A stretch of 64,000 nt of DNA from Idiomarina sp. (lineage in GTDB: Bacteria; Pseudomonadota; Gammaproteobacteria; Enterobacterales; Alteromonadaceae): the NCBI GenBank assembly GCA_020831965.1, contig JAFIFP010000003.1:1-64000 (forward strand), in the 5' to 3' direction. The stretch's first letter is position 1. Every line of letters starts with the position of its first letter. The notes beneath the pieces were generated by a model. The model had not been told where the DNA came from. It saw only the letters and a program-made list of their open reading frames with translations, and did not search any database. Shown here in pieces: positions 46,009 to 55,008 of the stretch. The position numbers were made by a program, and so were the translations under genes.

Positions 46009-46630
46009 CACGAGGAGCTCGAATAACCGCGGGTTTGCGTCGGCGAACGATGGCTGTCGCGAGCATACCGCCAGCAATAAAAGCAATCACCATCAAGTAG
46101 GCTTGGTCATTCATTAAGCCTCGATGGAACGGACGCGATTCCGCCATAATGCGATCATAATCAAATGTAATGCGCACAAAACCAAGCAACTCAGCACCGG
46201 GACCCTCGCGATCCATGACCGCTTCAACCATGGGAACAGCCCAAATCACCTCAGGCAAGCTCAGCAGATATTCATGCACTGGCAATTGATGTCCTACGCG
46301 CACAAGGGATCGCCCGCGCTCGTCTTGGATCGCTACCTCTAAAATAGCATCCTGTTGCTGTAGATGCCGAGCCAGACTTTCAAGTGCATTTTGATTATCT
46401 TCAATGAACCAAATCTGAGCTTCATGACGCGCTTGCGCCAGGATCAGGCGGGCAAGCCGCTCTGTATGATCCACCAGTGCCTGTTGCCCACGCTGATTTG
46501 ACTGAACCCACGCATGCACAATGATTCCGGAAAGGAAGATTGCAACGACGACATAAAGGCCGCGGCGAATCCATCGATCGCTACGGAAATGCCACCTGAG
46601 GAATTGAAAATTAGGAGAATCTTTCAGCAT
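45983..46630 (-). CDS. AhpA/YtjB (SMP)-like inner-membrane protein
   Basis: 215 residues with two membrane segments (about 24-44 and 176-194) enclosing a periplasmic domain (ALVDHTERLARLILAQARHEAQIW...). In E. coli ytjB lies divergent from serB, as here. Function unsettled. Overlaps tatD. Confidence 0.75.
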   Translation of the reverse strand: MLKDSPNFQFLRWHFRSDRWIRRGLYVVVAIFLSGIIVHAWVQSNQRGQQALVDHTERLARLILAQARHEAQIWFIEDNQNALESLARHLQQQDAILEVAIQDERGRSLVRVGHQLPVHEYLLSLPEVIWAVPMVEAVMDREGPGAELLGFVRITFDYDRIMAESRPFHRGLMNDQAYLMVIAFIAGGMLATAIVRRRKPAVIRAPRDDNPTSAD

Positions 46631-46714
46631 TCGATCACTTTAGCGGAAGCCCTCTGGAGTGACAACGATAATCTGATAACATAGGAGGTCATTTGGTTGC
46701 TTTAGGTATCGGTC

Positions 46715-47422
46715 ATGTCGCTCAAATCACCGCCGGTTTTACCACAAATGGATGCTCCGGGACTTGCTGTATTTGACCTTGATTCAACGCTAGTCCAACT
46801 TGAAAGTATTGACGCAATTGCAGCGCTAGCCGGCTGTGAAGCTGAGGTTGCAGCCATTACGGCGGCGGCAATGCGGGGCGAAATTGAGTTTACTGAAGCA
46901 CTCCAACAGCGCGTTGCCAAGCTGACGGGTATCCGAGAAGCCGATATTCTTGCTCATAGTGAAGCACTGCCTTGGACGCCTGGCGCAAGCCAATTAATTC
47001 AGTGGCTGAAGAGTTATCGTTGGCGGATTGCGATCGTGTCGGGTGGTTTTACCTGGTTTGCTGACGAGGCCGCACGTAAGTTCAATGCGGATGTTGTGGT
47101 ATGCAATCAGCTCGAAGTAAGGGATGGGCGCCTGACGGGCCGACTAATCGGCCCGGTCATTGACGCGCAAGCAAAGCAAAACACCCTCATACAATTGCGT
47201 GCCCAATACAGTCTGCCTGAGAGGCAAGTCATTGCAGTCGGTGACGGTGCAAATGATATCCCCATGATTCAGGCTGCAGGCACAGGGATTGGCTTTATGC
47301 CTAAACCCGCATTGCGTGCAGTCGCAGACATTTGTATTGATGAACCTGACCTAAGCTTGGTCATCGCTGCACTCAATAGCATAAGAGTTTTACCTGACCC
47401 GATTGATGGAGTCGCAAGTTAA
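46715..47422 (+). CDS. serB: Phosphoserine phosphatase
   Basis: Last step of serine synthesis. 235 residues, with the HAD nucleophile in AVFDLDSTLVQLESID (Asp21, Asp23), IVSGGF and VIAVGDGANDIPMIQAAGTGIGF. It lacks the extra N-terminal domain of the 322-residue E. coli enzyme, so is a short form. Stop codon and holD start overlap by a base. Confidence 0.93.
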   Translation: MSLKSPPVLPQMDAPGLAVFDLDSTLVQLESIDAIAALAGCEAEVAAITAAAMRGEIEFTEALQQRVAKLTGIREADILAHSEALPWTPGASQLIQWLKSYRWRIAIVSGGFTWFADEAARKFNADVVVCNQLEVRDGRLTGRLIGPVIDAQAKQNTLIQLRAQYSLPERQVIAVGDGANDIPMIQAAGTGIGFMPKPALRAVADICIDEPDLSLVIAALNSIRVLPDPIDGVAS

Positions 47423-47796
47423 TGTGGAATGATCGTCAACGGGCATGTCTAGCAGCACTCGGAATACCGGTATATGAAGCCAACCGTCAGGTGGTGAACT
47501 CTCCCGAGAGCCTACCGGAGCCTGCGCAAACCCATGCGGAATCATTTGAAACAGCACTTGAGAATGCAGTCCTCTACCGACTTGGTCCATGGGTGCTGCG
47601 TTTTCCGGAACCTCTCCCAGTGACCAGCTTCACTTGGTTACGCGACCTTGCTGTGTTCGTCGAATCACGCCCAACTCAAATCAATGACGCAGGAACGACT
47701 CCGATTATTGATTGTAGTCATGTGGCGAAGGAACAACTCGCTCCAGAAGAGAAACGAATGCTCTGGCAACAACTCAAACCTGCCTTGAACACATGA
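47422..47796 (+). CDS. holD: Diverged DNA polymerase III psi subunit (HolD-like)
   Basis: 124 residues. N-terminal WNDRQRACLAALGIPVYEANRQ matches the layout of HolD (basic, then LGI) and the C-terminal EEKRMLWQQLKPAL resembles the end of HolD. It sits directly before rimI, as holD does in E. coli, and overlaps both neighbours. Psi links the clamp loader to chi and SSB. The middle is not recognisable; the call depends mainly on context and the short N-terminal pattern. Confidence 0.6.
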   Translation: MWNDRQRACLAALGIPVYEANRQVVNSPESLPEPAQTHAESFETALENAVLYRLGPWVLRFPEPLPVTSFTWLRDLAVFVESRPTQINDAGTTPIIDCSHVAKEQLAPEEKRMLWQQLKPALNT

Positions 47797-48257
47797 TTTT
47801 TGCCCCACTCCACCGCTGCACCGACGCACTTCTCTCCATCGAGCAAGCCAGTCATGAGATTCCTTGGACTCGCCAACTGCTCGAGGGCTGTTTTGGTCCT
47901 GGCTATCGCGTGGTCGGCGCTTATGAAAACCAAGAGCTCATTGGTTTTTACGTACTCCACGAAGTCGCCGGCGAAGCAACATTAATGAACATCGCGGTCG
48001 CTCCACAGCATCGTGGAAAAGGGCTAGGAAGCGCTCTATTGAACGATTTATTGTATCGCCTGAGCCACTACCACCATGGCAAGCTGCAGCTAGCGGCACC
48101 GGTATTTCTTGAAGTAAGAGAAAGTAACGAAAGTGCGATTCGACTTTATGAGCGTTTTGGTTTCAAACAACTTGGCGTCCGGCCCAATTACTATCCAACC
48201 CAAGTCGATGGAATGAAAGAAGCGGCTCTCGTCTATATGAAGTCGTTCGAAGGCTAA
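47793..48257 (+). CDS. rimI: Ribosomal-protein-alanine N-acetyltransferase RimI
   Basis: 154-residue GNAT acetyltransferase that modifies the N-terminus of ribosomal protein S18. IAVAPQHRGKGLGSALLNDLLYRL is the acetyl-CoA loop and EVRESNESAIRLYERFGFKQLGVRPNYY the C-terminal signature. ATGA overlap with holD. Confidence 0.92.
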   Translation: MIFAPLHRCTDALLSIEQASHEIPWTRQLLEGCFGPGYRVVGAYENQELIGFYVLHEVAGEATLMNIAVAPQHRGKGLGSALLNDLLYRLSHYHHGKLQLAAPVFLEVRESNESAIRLYERFGFKQLGVRPNYYPTQVDGMKEAALVYMKSFEG

Positions 48258-48299
48258 CCCCATAGGGTTCGATTTGATAGAAGGTACGGTTTGATAAAA

Positions 48300-48376
48300 T
48301 GGCAGGGGTGGAGGGATTCGAACCCCCAACCGTCGGTTTTGGAGACCGCTGTTCTACCAATTGGAACTACACCCCT
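48300..48376 (-). tRNA. tRNA-Trp (CCA anticodon)
   Basis: Minus-strand cloverleaf with acceptor AGGGGTG/CACCCCT, anticodon CCA in the CTCCAAA loop, discriminator G and encoded CCA (48300-48302). A strong promoter lies upstream. It marks the edge between the rimI end of the housekeeping block and the surface-glycan region. Confidence 0.96.
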
Positions 48377-48405
48377 GCAGAGCGTCACGAACAGCAACGG
48401 CCCGC

Positions 48406-48433
48406 ATTATACCGAGCCCCATTAGGCTGGCAA
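48406..48433 (-). promoter_or_regulatory. Promoter of tRNA-Trp
   Basis: Minus strand: TTGCCA (48428-48433), 16-base spacer, perfect TATAAT (48406-48411), then a GC-rich discriminator (GCGGGCC). A stringent-type stable-RNA promoter about 30 bases before the gene. Confidence 0.8.
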
Positions 48434-48554
48434 GAAATTTCTTAAGGCAAACGAACAGGTGCATAATTGTTGAACAGTTAACGCTCCTCGCTTGTTCCAT
48501 GTATGGGCATCGGCTAGGATGAGTTTGTTAAAGCACTCGTTACCCTGGACTCAC

Positions 48555-50024
48555 ATGAACAATAACTCCAAGCGTGTTTCCTTGGCTGGGTTGAGCGTTT
48601 ATGTTGCGCCTGCTAACCCAGCCGCTCGCCTGCTCGCTCATGAATTTGCTCAGCAAGGAGCCCATGTCCTCGGCTTCATTGACAATTTAAAGTCAGGTGA
48701 GGGTATTGTGAATCACCCCGAAGAACTGTCGACTCATGATTATATTGTGGTCGCAGTCGGTGCTTATCAGCAGGCCATCTGTAAAACTTTGGTACAGCGC
48801 GGCTTCCCTCACCATAACGTCCTCTTAGCAAGTTCCTCTGGCCTAAAGGCCTTTCGCTATGGTTGGACTGAGCGTATCCGAGATCAATTGCATTCAGCCA
48901 GTCTTAAAGTCTTACATTGGCTTGTCTCATGCTTACCCAAAGTAGCACCATGCAAACGCGTGGTGTATTACACCGAAGACTTTATCGACAACAATATTCT
49001 CGTGGCCTGGCAATATCATGTTTCAGTGTCACCTGAATCAGTGCAGCTCGTGACCCGTAATCTTTCACGAGTGTCTGGAGCTTCGGGTTCGGTACTTGAT
49101 GTGGGCTCACTTCGTGGACGCCTAGAACTCATGCGCGCGAAATGCATTGTTCTCGATCATGAATATCAGGGCATGCTGTTTGACGTAGTGCGCGAACATC
49201 GACCCTGCATTCAGCTCTACCACGGCCTACCCTATAAGTTTCTCGCGGGTAATCGGCACTTTAAGCATATTCAGGACGAGGCTTTTGTTTCAAGCTCAGA
49301 TTACTTTAACCAAGCTATTTTTCCTCAGCTGTTTCGGGCTAAGCGGTTCCTCGCTCTTGGTTACCCTCGTAATGATGCGTTTTTGCAAGCAGCAGCGGAA
49401 CGTTGCTGGGCGAATACCCCTGCCACACAGCGACCACAGGATGTGATTAACGCGACGGGAAACCTGTGGGTCTATATGCCAACCTATCGCGACAGTGGCG
49501 AGTTTGTAATGCCCTTCTCGCTCGATGCGATGCAAGCTTTGTGTGAGAGCCATCAGCGTACCTTGCTGCTTAAGTTCCATCCTTTCGTTGCGACAAAGGT
49601 TATCTCAGAGTTTAATCTCACAGCGGCAGAGCATCAGGTCACTCCGCTCCCTCAGCATCCCAATATTTTGCTGTTTCCGACGCGTATGAATGTGTACCCA
49701 TGGTTAGCCGAGGCAGACTTACTTATTACCGATTATTCAAGTGTCGCCTTTGACTTCTTGTTGGCAGACAAACCCATACTGTTTTTTCAATATGACCGTG
49801 ACGCCTATTACGCAAGCCGTGGCGAGTTCACCGTGCCCGCCACAGACTTTGCCGCAGGTCCTGTTGTTGAAGACGAAACAACGCTTTTTCAGGAACTGAC
49901 TCAAATTGCAGACGGCAGCGCCGATACACATAAAGAACAACGGCATCAGCTCATCAGCAAACTTGGTATCCGCAAGGTACTTGCAAGCCCAGCACTCGAA
50001 CAGCTAACGCGAGAGATTACATGA
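48555..50024 (+). CDS. CDP-glycerol:glycerophosphotransferase-like enzyme with N-terminal Rossmann-like domain
   Basis: 489 residues from ATG 48555 (MNNNSKRVSLAG). N-terminus: a Rossmann-like stretch (SVYVAPANPAARLLAHEF, VLGFIDN). C-terminal two-thirds: TagB/TagF-type glycerophosphotransferase with LYHGLPYKFL, YMPTYRDSGEF, LLKFHPF and ITDYSSVAFDFLLADKPILFF. Such enzymes add glycerol phosphate from CDP-glycerol to polymers or sugars; here the acceptor is unknown. Followed, with an ATGA overlap, by the cytidylyltransferase that would supply its substrate. An unusual gene in a Gram-negative. Confidence 0.82.
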   Translation: MNNNSKRVSLAGLSVYVAPANPAARLLAHEFAQQGAHVLGFIDNLKSGEGIVNHPEELSTHDYIVVAVGAYQQAICKTLVQRGFPHHNVLLASSSGLKAFRYGWTERIRDQLHSASLKVLHWLVSCLPKVAPCKRVVYYTEDFIDNNILVAWQYHVSVSPESVQLVTRNLSRVSGASGSVLDVGSLRGRLELMRAKCIVLDHEYQGMLFDVVREHRPCIQLYHGLPYKFLAGNRHFKHIQDEAFVSSSDYFNQAIFPQLFRAKRFLALGYPRNDAFLQAAAERCWANTPATQRPQDVINATGNLWVYMPTYRDSGEFVMPFSLDAMQALCESHQRTLLLKFHPFVATKVISEFNLTAAEHQVTPLPQHPNILLFPTRMNVYPWLAEADLLITDYSSVAFDFLLADKPILFFQYDRDAYYASRGEFTVPATDFAAGPVVEDETTLFQELTQIADGSADTHKEQRHQLISKLGIRKVLASPALEQLTREIT

Positions 50025-50434
50025 AAACAGTCATTACCTACGGCACTTTCGACCTATTTCATATCGGTCATGTGAACCTACTCAAGCGGGCGAAAAGCCT
50101 CGGTGATCGCCTTATTGTGGCCGTATCCACCGATGAATTTAACCAAGGGAAAGGTAAAACGACGCTGGTACCTTATGATCATCGGGTCGCTATTCTTGAA
50201 AGCTGTCGCTACGTAGACCAGGTAATTCCAGAGAGCGATTGGGCACAAAAGCGCACCGACATTGCGAAACACAACGTCGACGTGTTCGTAATTGGTGACG
50301 ATTGGAAAGGCAAGTTCGATGAACTCTCTGACCTATGCGAAGTCGTCTACTTAGAGCGTACGACTGATATCTCATCAACGGCCATGAAGCAGGCGATTCT
50401 GGTGTTCACGCAGCTGCAGAAAGATCTACTTTAG
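50021..50434 (+). CDS. CTP:glycerol-3-phosphate cytidylyltransferase (TagD/GCT family)
   Basis: 137 residues, full family length. MKTVITYGTFDLFHIGHVNLLKRAK carries the HxGH motif (His14, His17) and ERTTDISSTAMK parallels the RTxGISTT signature. It makes CDP-glycerol from sn-glycerol 3-phosphate and CTP for the two CDP-glycerol transferases in the region. Start overlaps the preceding transferase. FAD synthetase-like or other nucleotidyltransferases are less likely given the neighbours. Confidence 0.9.
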   Translation: MKTVITYGTFDLFHIGHVNLLKRAKSLGDRLIVAVSTDEFNQGKGKTTLVPYDHRVAILESCRYVDQVIPESDWAQKRTDIAKHNVDVFVIGDDWKGKFDELSDLCEVVYLERTTDISSTAMKQAILVFTQLQKDLL

Positions 50435-50444
50435 TCTTTCTGCG

Positions 50445-51869
50445 CTACTCTTCGTTATCCATAATCTGAGTAATGAGCTTTGCGACTCGCAAGGAGGACT
50501 CATTGTCTCGGTGCTCATGCACAATGGCGGTGACGCGCTCCCTTTCTTGCGCATATTCACCAGGGTTATCGAGCTGCTGCATAATCACTGTTTGCAAGCT
50601 TTGCTGCTGATAACATTTCGGCCCCGGCGCCCAAAACTCATAGGGCTCAATTAAGAATCCGCGAGTTTCTTTGTACTCTTGCGAATCAGACGGCGTAAAA
50701 ACCATCGGCTTATCTAACAGCAAGTAATCAAAATAAACTGATGAGTAATCCGTAATCAACAAATCTGCAGCTGCGAGCATTTCATAGAAATCAAATTCAT
50801 GCGCCATCAGTGGCTGATCGGTAATCACCCATACGTTTTCCGGTAAATCGTCCTTGTTGCCGAGTCCAAAATCATCCTCATGATAAGGGTGGGGTTTGAC
50901 AACCAGCACTAATTGATTCGTCTCCAGATACTTGAAGAATTCATCTCGATCAAAGTTGGGCAAACCAAACATGCCAAGCTCACCATCGCCATTGACTTGG
51001 CCGTACATCGTTTTTCGAAAAGTAGGCATATACAAAATAACCTGACGACCATTGAGCTTCTTCCCAACGAGCTGTTCCAGCTTCTGCTCCGCCCCTGGTG
51101 CAAATAACAAATCATTCCTTGGCATGCCGGTCACTTGATACTGTTCCGCGTGAATGCCGTAACACGCGTTCATCAAACTCGTATATGTGGCCGAATAAGA
51201 GGTAACTGCGGCGTACTTTAACCAGCGTTGGCGGGTAAGCTCTCGCGTTTCTGGTGGCTGAAAACGACTCATGTAATTGAGCCCTTTCATGGGAAAGCCA
51301 TGCCACAGCTGAATAGACTTCACATCAGAACGCACAGTTTTATCGTGCGTGACAACCACCGCTTCGCTTTTTAAAAGATCTTCGATGTAGGCGTTTGATT
51401 TCACCATATCGTGATGAAACACCGCATTTAGCCCTGAGGACTCAAGCACCTTCATTTTCTTTAGTGCGAGGGTATTTGACCCCGAATTATTGCGAATAAA
51501 GAGTGCCAACCTGCCTTTTTGAATATCTGCAGAACCTTCTAAGTTAAACGTTTGAAAGTCGTCACTCGTGTCATTCTGCTCAAGCTTCGAACGGAATACC
51601 GGCCAATATAACTGGAAATGTTGAATACCGTTTTCGATCAGCTGCTCAATAATTTCCATCTGATACTGCGACGCAATCACAATCGGAACTGCTGCATGAT
51701 TCTTAAGGTAAGTCTCCAGTGACATCACCGGCAAACCGCAAAACTCAGTACCCCACTTGCGAGAATCATTATCGATAAAGCCAATCCATTGCCGCTGAGG
51801 TTCAGCTGCGATCGCAGTTTCTCCTCGCTTAGAGGCGCCAAAAATTATCCAAGATCCATCATTTATCAT
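50445..51869 (-). CDS. Second CDP-glycerol:glycerophosphotransferase-like enzyme with N-terminal Rossmann-like domain
   Basis: 474 residues. N-terminal Rossmann-like part: SWIIFGASKRGETAIAA, WIGFIDNDSRKWG. C-terminal transferase: IQLWHGFPMKGLNYM, VTGMPRNDLLFAP, ILYMPTFRKTMYG, VLVVKPHPYHEDDFG and LLITDYSSVYFDYLLLDKPMVF. Same layout as the gene at 48555-50024 but clearly different sequence, so likely a different acceptor or linkage. Stands on the opposite strand, ten bases from the end of the cytidylyltransferase, downstream of the TPR/sialyltransferase-like gene. Confidence 0.82.
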   Translation of the reverse strand: MINDGSWIIFGASKRGETAIAAEPQRQWIGFIDNDSRKWGTEFCGLPVMSLETYLKNHAAVPIVIASQYQMEIIEQLIENGIQHFQLYWPVFRSKLEQNDTSDDFQTFNLEGSADIQKGRLALFIRNNSGSNTLALKKMKVLESSGLNAVFHHDMVKSNAYIEDLLKSEAVVVTHDKTVRSDVKSIQLWHGFPMKGLNYMSRFQPPETRELTRQRWLKYAAVTSYSATYTSLMNACYGIHAEQYQVTGMPRNDLLFAPGAEQKLEQLVGKKLNGRQVILYMPTFRKTMYGQVNGDGELGMFGLPNFDRDEFFKYLETNQLVLVVKPHPYHEDDFGLGNKDDLPENVWVITDQPLMAHEFDFYEMLAAADLLITDYSSVYFDYLLLDKPMVFTPSDSQEYKETRGFLIEPYEFWAPGPKCYQQQSLQTVIMQQLDNPGEYAQERERVTAIVHEHRDNESSLRVAKLITQIMDNEE

Positions 51870-51887
51870 GCAATCTTCCTTTTGGAA

Positions 51888-53717
51888 TTAGTGTTCACCG
51901 TGCGGTGTCCTCAAGCTTGCTTGCACACGCTTTTCAACGCGCGCTAAAAAATCTGATTCCGACAGTGCGAGAATATTAGCCAAGGGTTCATCCACCTGAA
52001 CCGCCCCGCTCGTTTCCAGCACTTTTAATCGCCGATAAGCCTCCAGCACATCATGTTTAATATAGGCTTCTCGCGGATCCACCCTTTGTGTGAAGTAGCC
52101 TTCTAAATGGGGCTGTTCACCAAGAAAAAAGTCCATGTTGAAAAGCTTAATCCGCCCCGCTGAAGTCAAAAGGATATCAAAGAGTATATGGCTCACCGCA
52201 AAGCTTAACCCTGTTACCGCAGAAGGCTCAGCAAAGAACTGTACGCGACTCTTGATATTCGAGCTGACGCAACGGAACAATCTTTGATCGGCAACATTCC
52301 TCAAAACCAGAATGTCGATAGGGGCTTCGCGAGCGCCACTAACAAACTTGGCTGGATTACTTCGCAAATTACCAATGTTGTAATATGACACATGAGTCAG
52401 CGAGCCAAGCTGCTCTTTCCTCTCGTCTAGCCAATTTTGACCGCTGAAATTGGGACGAACAACAATATCGAACTCATCGATCTCTACTCCCGACTTTTCA
52501 CCCGTTGCTGCAGGTCCAACGATAGCGACCGATTTACCGTCAAAGTAATTCAAATAATCTTGATAGCCAGACTCTTGCAGCCACGAGGGGTTTGTCATTT
52601 TTTGAAACGCTCTAGCCTCAACAAGCTTACTCTGCCGTTGCAGCGCATCGAGCGTAATGGCGATCAATCGATCCCTCTGGTGCTTCTCCATCGAACTCGA
52701 GTCGAGAATGACATTTTTAAGTACTTCACTGACAACTGCACATTGATTACCTTGTAACCCCATGAAGGCCCAGTGCTCATAAGCTGATAAGGGGTCTTGT
52801 GCCTTCCAAAAATGTTGGGTTGCGAAATGCTTCAAAGCATAAGCGTCGACGACTAGGCCCTGGCCAATCAAACGGCCATAAACATATAACCAAGCCCGCC
52901 AATCATCCGCAGACAAACTAATTGTCTGCTCTCCGTAAGTAAGTTCATAAACAAATGATTGCAACTTTTCTGTCAATATCTGCTCTCGCCCTTCACGTAC
53001 CATTAGCCTCGGAGACCAGTCGACATTTGCGCTCGCCTCCCATGCTAATCTTGCTGATGGCTCGCGCTCCAGTAGCACTTGAGCTCGGCTTAAATCGCCA
53101 ATAGCTAAACTATGATTGAGTAAGCACCCTAGCCAGTAATCTTTGTCATTATCGATCGTGATGAGTAAATCTAAGCAGTGGCGAAAATCAGCTTCCCAAG
53201 GAGTACCTTGTAACTCAGTTTTGGAAAATGAACTGGTGAGGTATTGAAGATTACGATACCAACAGCGAGCAGCTCCAACATCTCTGGGCTTTCGATGAAG
53301 AGCTCCTTTCGCATAGCGTACGGCCTGTTCAAACGAAAGCAATGACTCTGCAGTGTAAGCTGCACGCAAAAACCAGTTGCTTACAGGGTTCTCCGACGAG
53401 GAAATGGCTTGCTCATAAAGTTGTAGGGCACGATCCAAGAGAGCAAGTTGCTCGGAGGCAAATCCGGCACGAAAAAAAGCTTCTGGTCTATACGTCACAT
53501 ATTGGTTTACCGAGGAGAAGAACTTGTACGCATCACACCATTGTTCGGTAACATGGCAACACATGCCTAGTTCAAACCTAATATTCGCAACAAGCGGCCC
53601 ACGGCGAATTGATGGAATTAGTGTCACCAACAACAATGCAAATCTCAGCACCGCAGTATAAGCAACTGACCACCGATACTTTCTGTGAGCAAAATATGTG
53701 CGAAAACCAGATCTCAT
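51888..53717 (-). CDS. TPR-containing protein with C-terminal sialyltransferase-like domain
   Basis: 609 residues. ATG 53717 is preceded by GAGG at six bases. N-terminal about 395 residues are helical TPR-like repeats (for example EQLALLDRALQLYEQAI) with a hydrophobic stretch near residues 20-35. About residues 396-430 read SVAIVGPAATGEKSGVEIDEF then DIVVRPN, the pattern of the donor-binding L-motif of GT29-type sialyltransferases (VVGNxxx...G..ID..D.ViRxN). With pse genes nearby, a pseudaminic acid or other nonulosonic acid transferase is a reasonable guess. No close family is certain. Confidence 0.55.
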   Translation of the reverse strand: MRSGFRTYFAHRKYRWSVAYTAVLRFALLLVTLIPSIRRGPLVANIRFELGMCCHVTEQWCDAYKFFSSVNQYVTYRPEAFFRAGFASEQLALLDRALQLYEQAISSSENPVSNWFLRAAYTAESLLSFEQAVRYAKGALHRKPRDVGAARCWYRNLQYLTSSFSKTELQGTPWEADFRHCLDLLITIDNDKDYWLGCLLNHSLAIGDLSRAQVLLEREPSARLAWEASANVDWSPRLMVREGREQILTEKLQSFVYELTYGEQTISLSADDWRAWLYVYGRLIGQGLVVDAYALKHFATQHFWKAQDPLSAYEHWAFMGLQGNQCAVVSEVLKNVILDSSSMEKHQRDRLIAITLDALQRQSKLVEARAFQKMTNPSWLQESGYQDYLNYFDGKSVAIVGPAATGEKSGVEIDEFDIVVRPNFSGQNWLDERKEQLGSLTHVSYYNIGNLRSNPAKFVSGAREAPIDILVLRNVADQRLFRCVSSNIKSRVQFFAEPSAVTGLSFAVSHILFDILLTSAGRIKLFNMDFFLGEQPHLEGYFTQRVDPREAYIKHDVLEAYRRLKVLETSGAVQVDEPLANILALSESDFLARVEKRVQASLRTPHGEH

Positions 53718-53739
53718 CAATCGCCTCAACACTGACTGT

Positions 53740-54720
53740 TCAATTCGAAGTTAATCGTCGCACCTGCCCAAAGAAATCTTGTGTCGTAGCGGTAAGCTCT
53801 TCAATGTAACTGTCAATTTGGGTAACCTCGCGCTCAGTGAAAGGAGGTATATCTTCCAACCTTAAAGTATCGAGATTCTCTGGCGAGATACACCGATCGC
53901 TATTCCCAAACACTTCCGTGAGTAACCGAGAAATTTTAGGCGTATTGGACTCGACAGCGACAAAAGGTGTCCGTGCCAACAAACATAGAGTGACACAATG
54001 ATAGCGGCCGGTAACCACGCGCTGAATCCTCGCTAGGTAAGCTAGCATTGAGAATCCGGGGTTCGAGTCAAATAGCTGCTGAAAATCGACTAAATCATTC
54101 GTTTCACTGCGAATTTGATTCGGAAGCAGCCCCTTGTGAGTAAGATTCATATATCTTAAGTTCAAACGTTTTGCAGTTTCCAACAAAGAACGCTTCACGT
54201 CACCAATCACACTATCAGTCACTAATCCAGGAATATAGCGTTCGAAATTCGTGTCACTGTGCCAATCAGTAGTCAGTGTCAAATCCCCAGTAACCACTGG
54301 CGTAAAATGACCGGACTTAATGTAAGACTGACTCTGGCTATCGCGAACAGAGCATAGGTTAAACTTTTGAATTAGCTCAATTTCCTGGTTCCTAAGCGCA
54401 TAGAGTGTTGAATTAAGCAATACAACCGGCACTCCCCATTGCTCCCGAGTGAAGGTAGACAGCATCGGCAAAAATTGAGCTCGAGGACGAGATTCCGAGT
54501 GATGAATACTTCCCTCACCATTTACAATCACCAGATCGGGTTTCTGACGTGCAGCGATAGTTGCACGATACTCCCTCCAATCCTCTGCAACTGGCCACGT
54601 CCAAATAATCTCCCCACCTATACCCTCAACAAAATGACGAATTTGGTGCATGACTAAGTCACAACCAAAATGCAGAGAAGGTGAAGTGTCATTAAAAATA
54701 GCCACAGAGAAACGTTTCAT
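53740..54720 (-). CDS. Polysaccharide pyruvyl transferase family protein
   Basis: 326 residues. VIVNGEGSIHHSESRPR and ARIQRVVTGRYHCVTLCLLARTPFVAVESNTPKI are the hallmark segments of PF04230-type pyruvyltransferases (ketal pyruvate from PEP onto sugars). Upstream 288 bases contain no gene; the next gene downstream (TPR/sialyltransferase-like) begins 22 bases after its stop. First gene of a three-gene minus-strand set ending at 50445. Confidence 0.82.
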   Translation of the reverse strand: MKRFSVAIFNDTSPSLHFGCDLVMHQIRHFVEGIGGEIIWTWPVAEDWREYRATIAARQKPDLVIVNGEGSIHHSESRPRAQFLPMLSTFTREQWGVPVVLLNSTLYALRNQEIELIQKFNLCSVRDSQSQSYIKSGHFTPVVTGDLTLTTDWHSDTNFERYIPGLVTDSVIGDVKRSLLETAKRLNLRYMNLTHKGLLPNQIRSETNDLVDFQQLFDSNPGFSMLAYLARIQRVVTGRYHCVTLCLLARTPFVAVESNTPKISRLLTEVFGNSDRCISPENLDTLRLEDIPPFTEREVTQIDSYIEELTATTQDFFGQVRRLTSN

Positions 54721-55008
54721 TCAAACTCCAATGTAACAAAGACAATACTTTACATAGCTAATCGGCCTGCAAAAAATTGACTTTACTAGTTTCGACCATC
54801 CCGTTAGCAGTGTGCCATGTTGGCTTAGAGAAAGTAAGTTAGTACAGTTCAGGAAAAGGGTAAGGCATTTAGATAATAAAAGTCATTTGAGTGGTAAGGG
54901 ATACTGGCCATCTAAGCCCTAAATATTTGAATATGTGTCTATGTCCGAGTAATACTGGGGGCACATAGAATTCTTTATTTCCAAATAAATCAGGATACAC
55001 TCTCACCC

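Noticed and set aside
54721-55008. A small gene or RNA in the AT-rich gap
   Set aside because: No ORF of use, no hairpin with T-run, no clear promoter pair I could defend.
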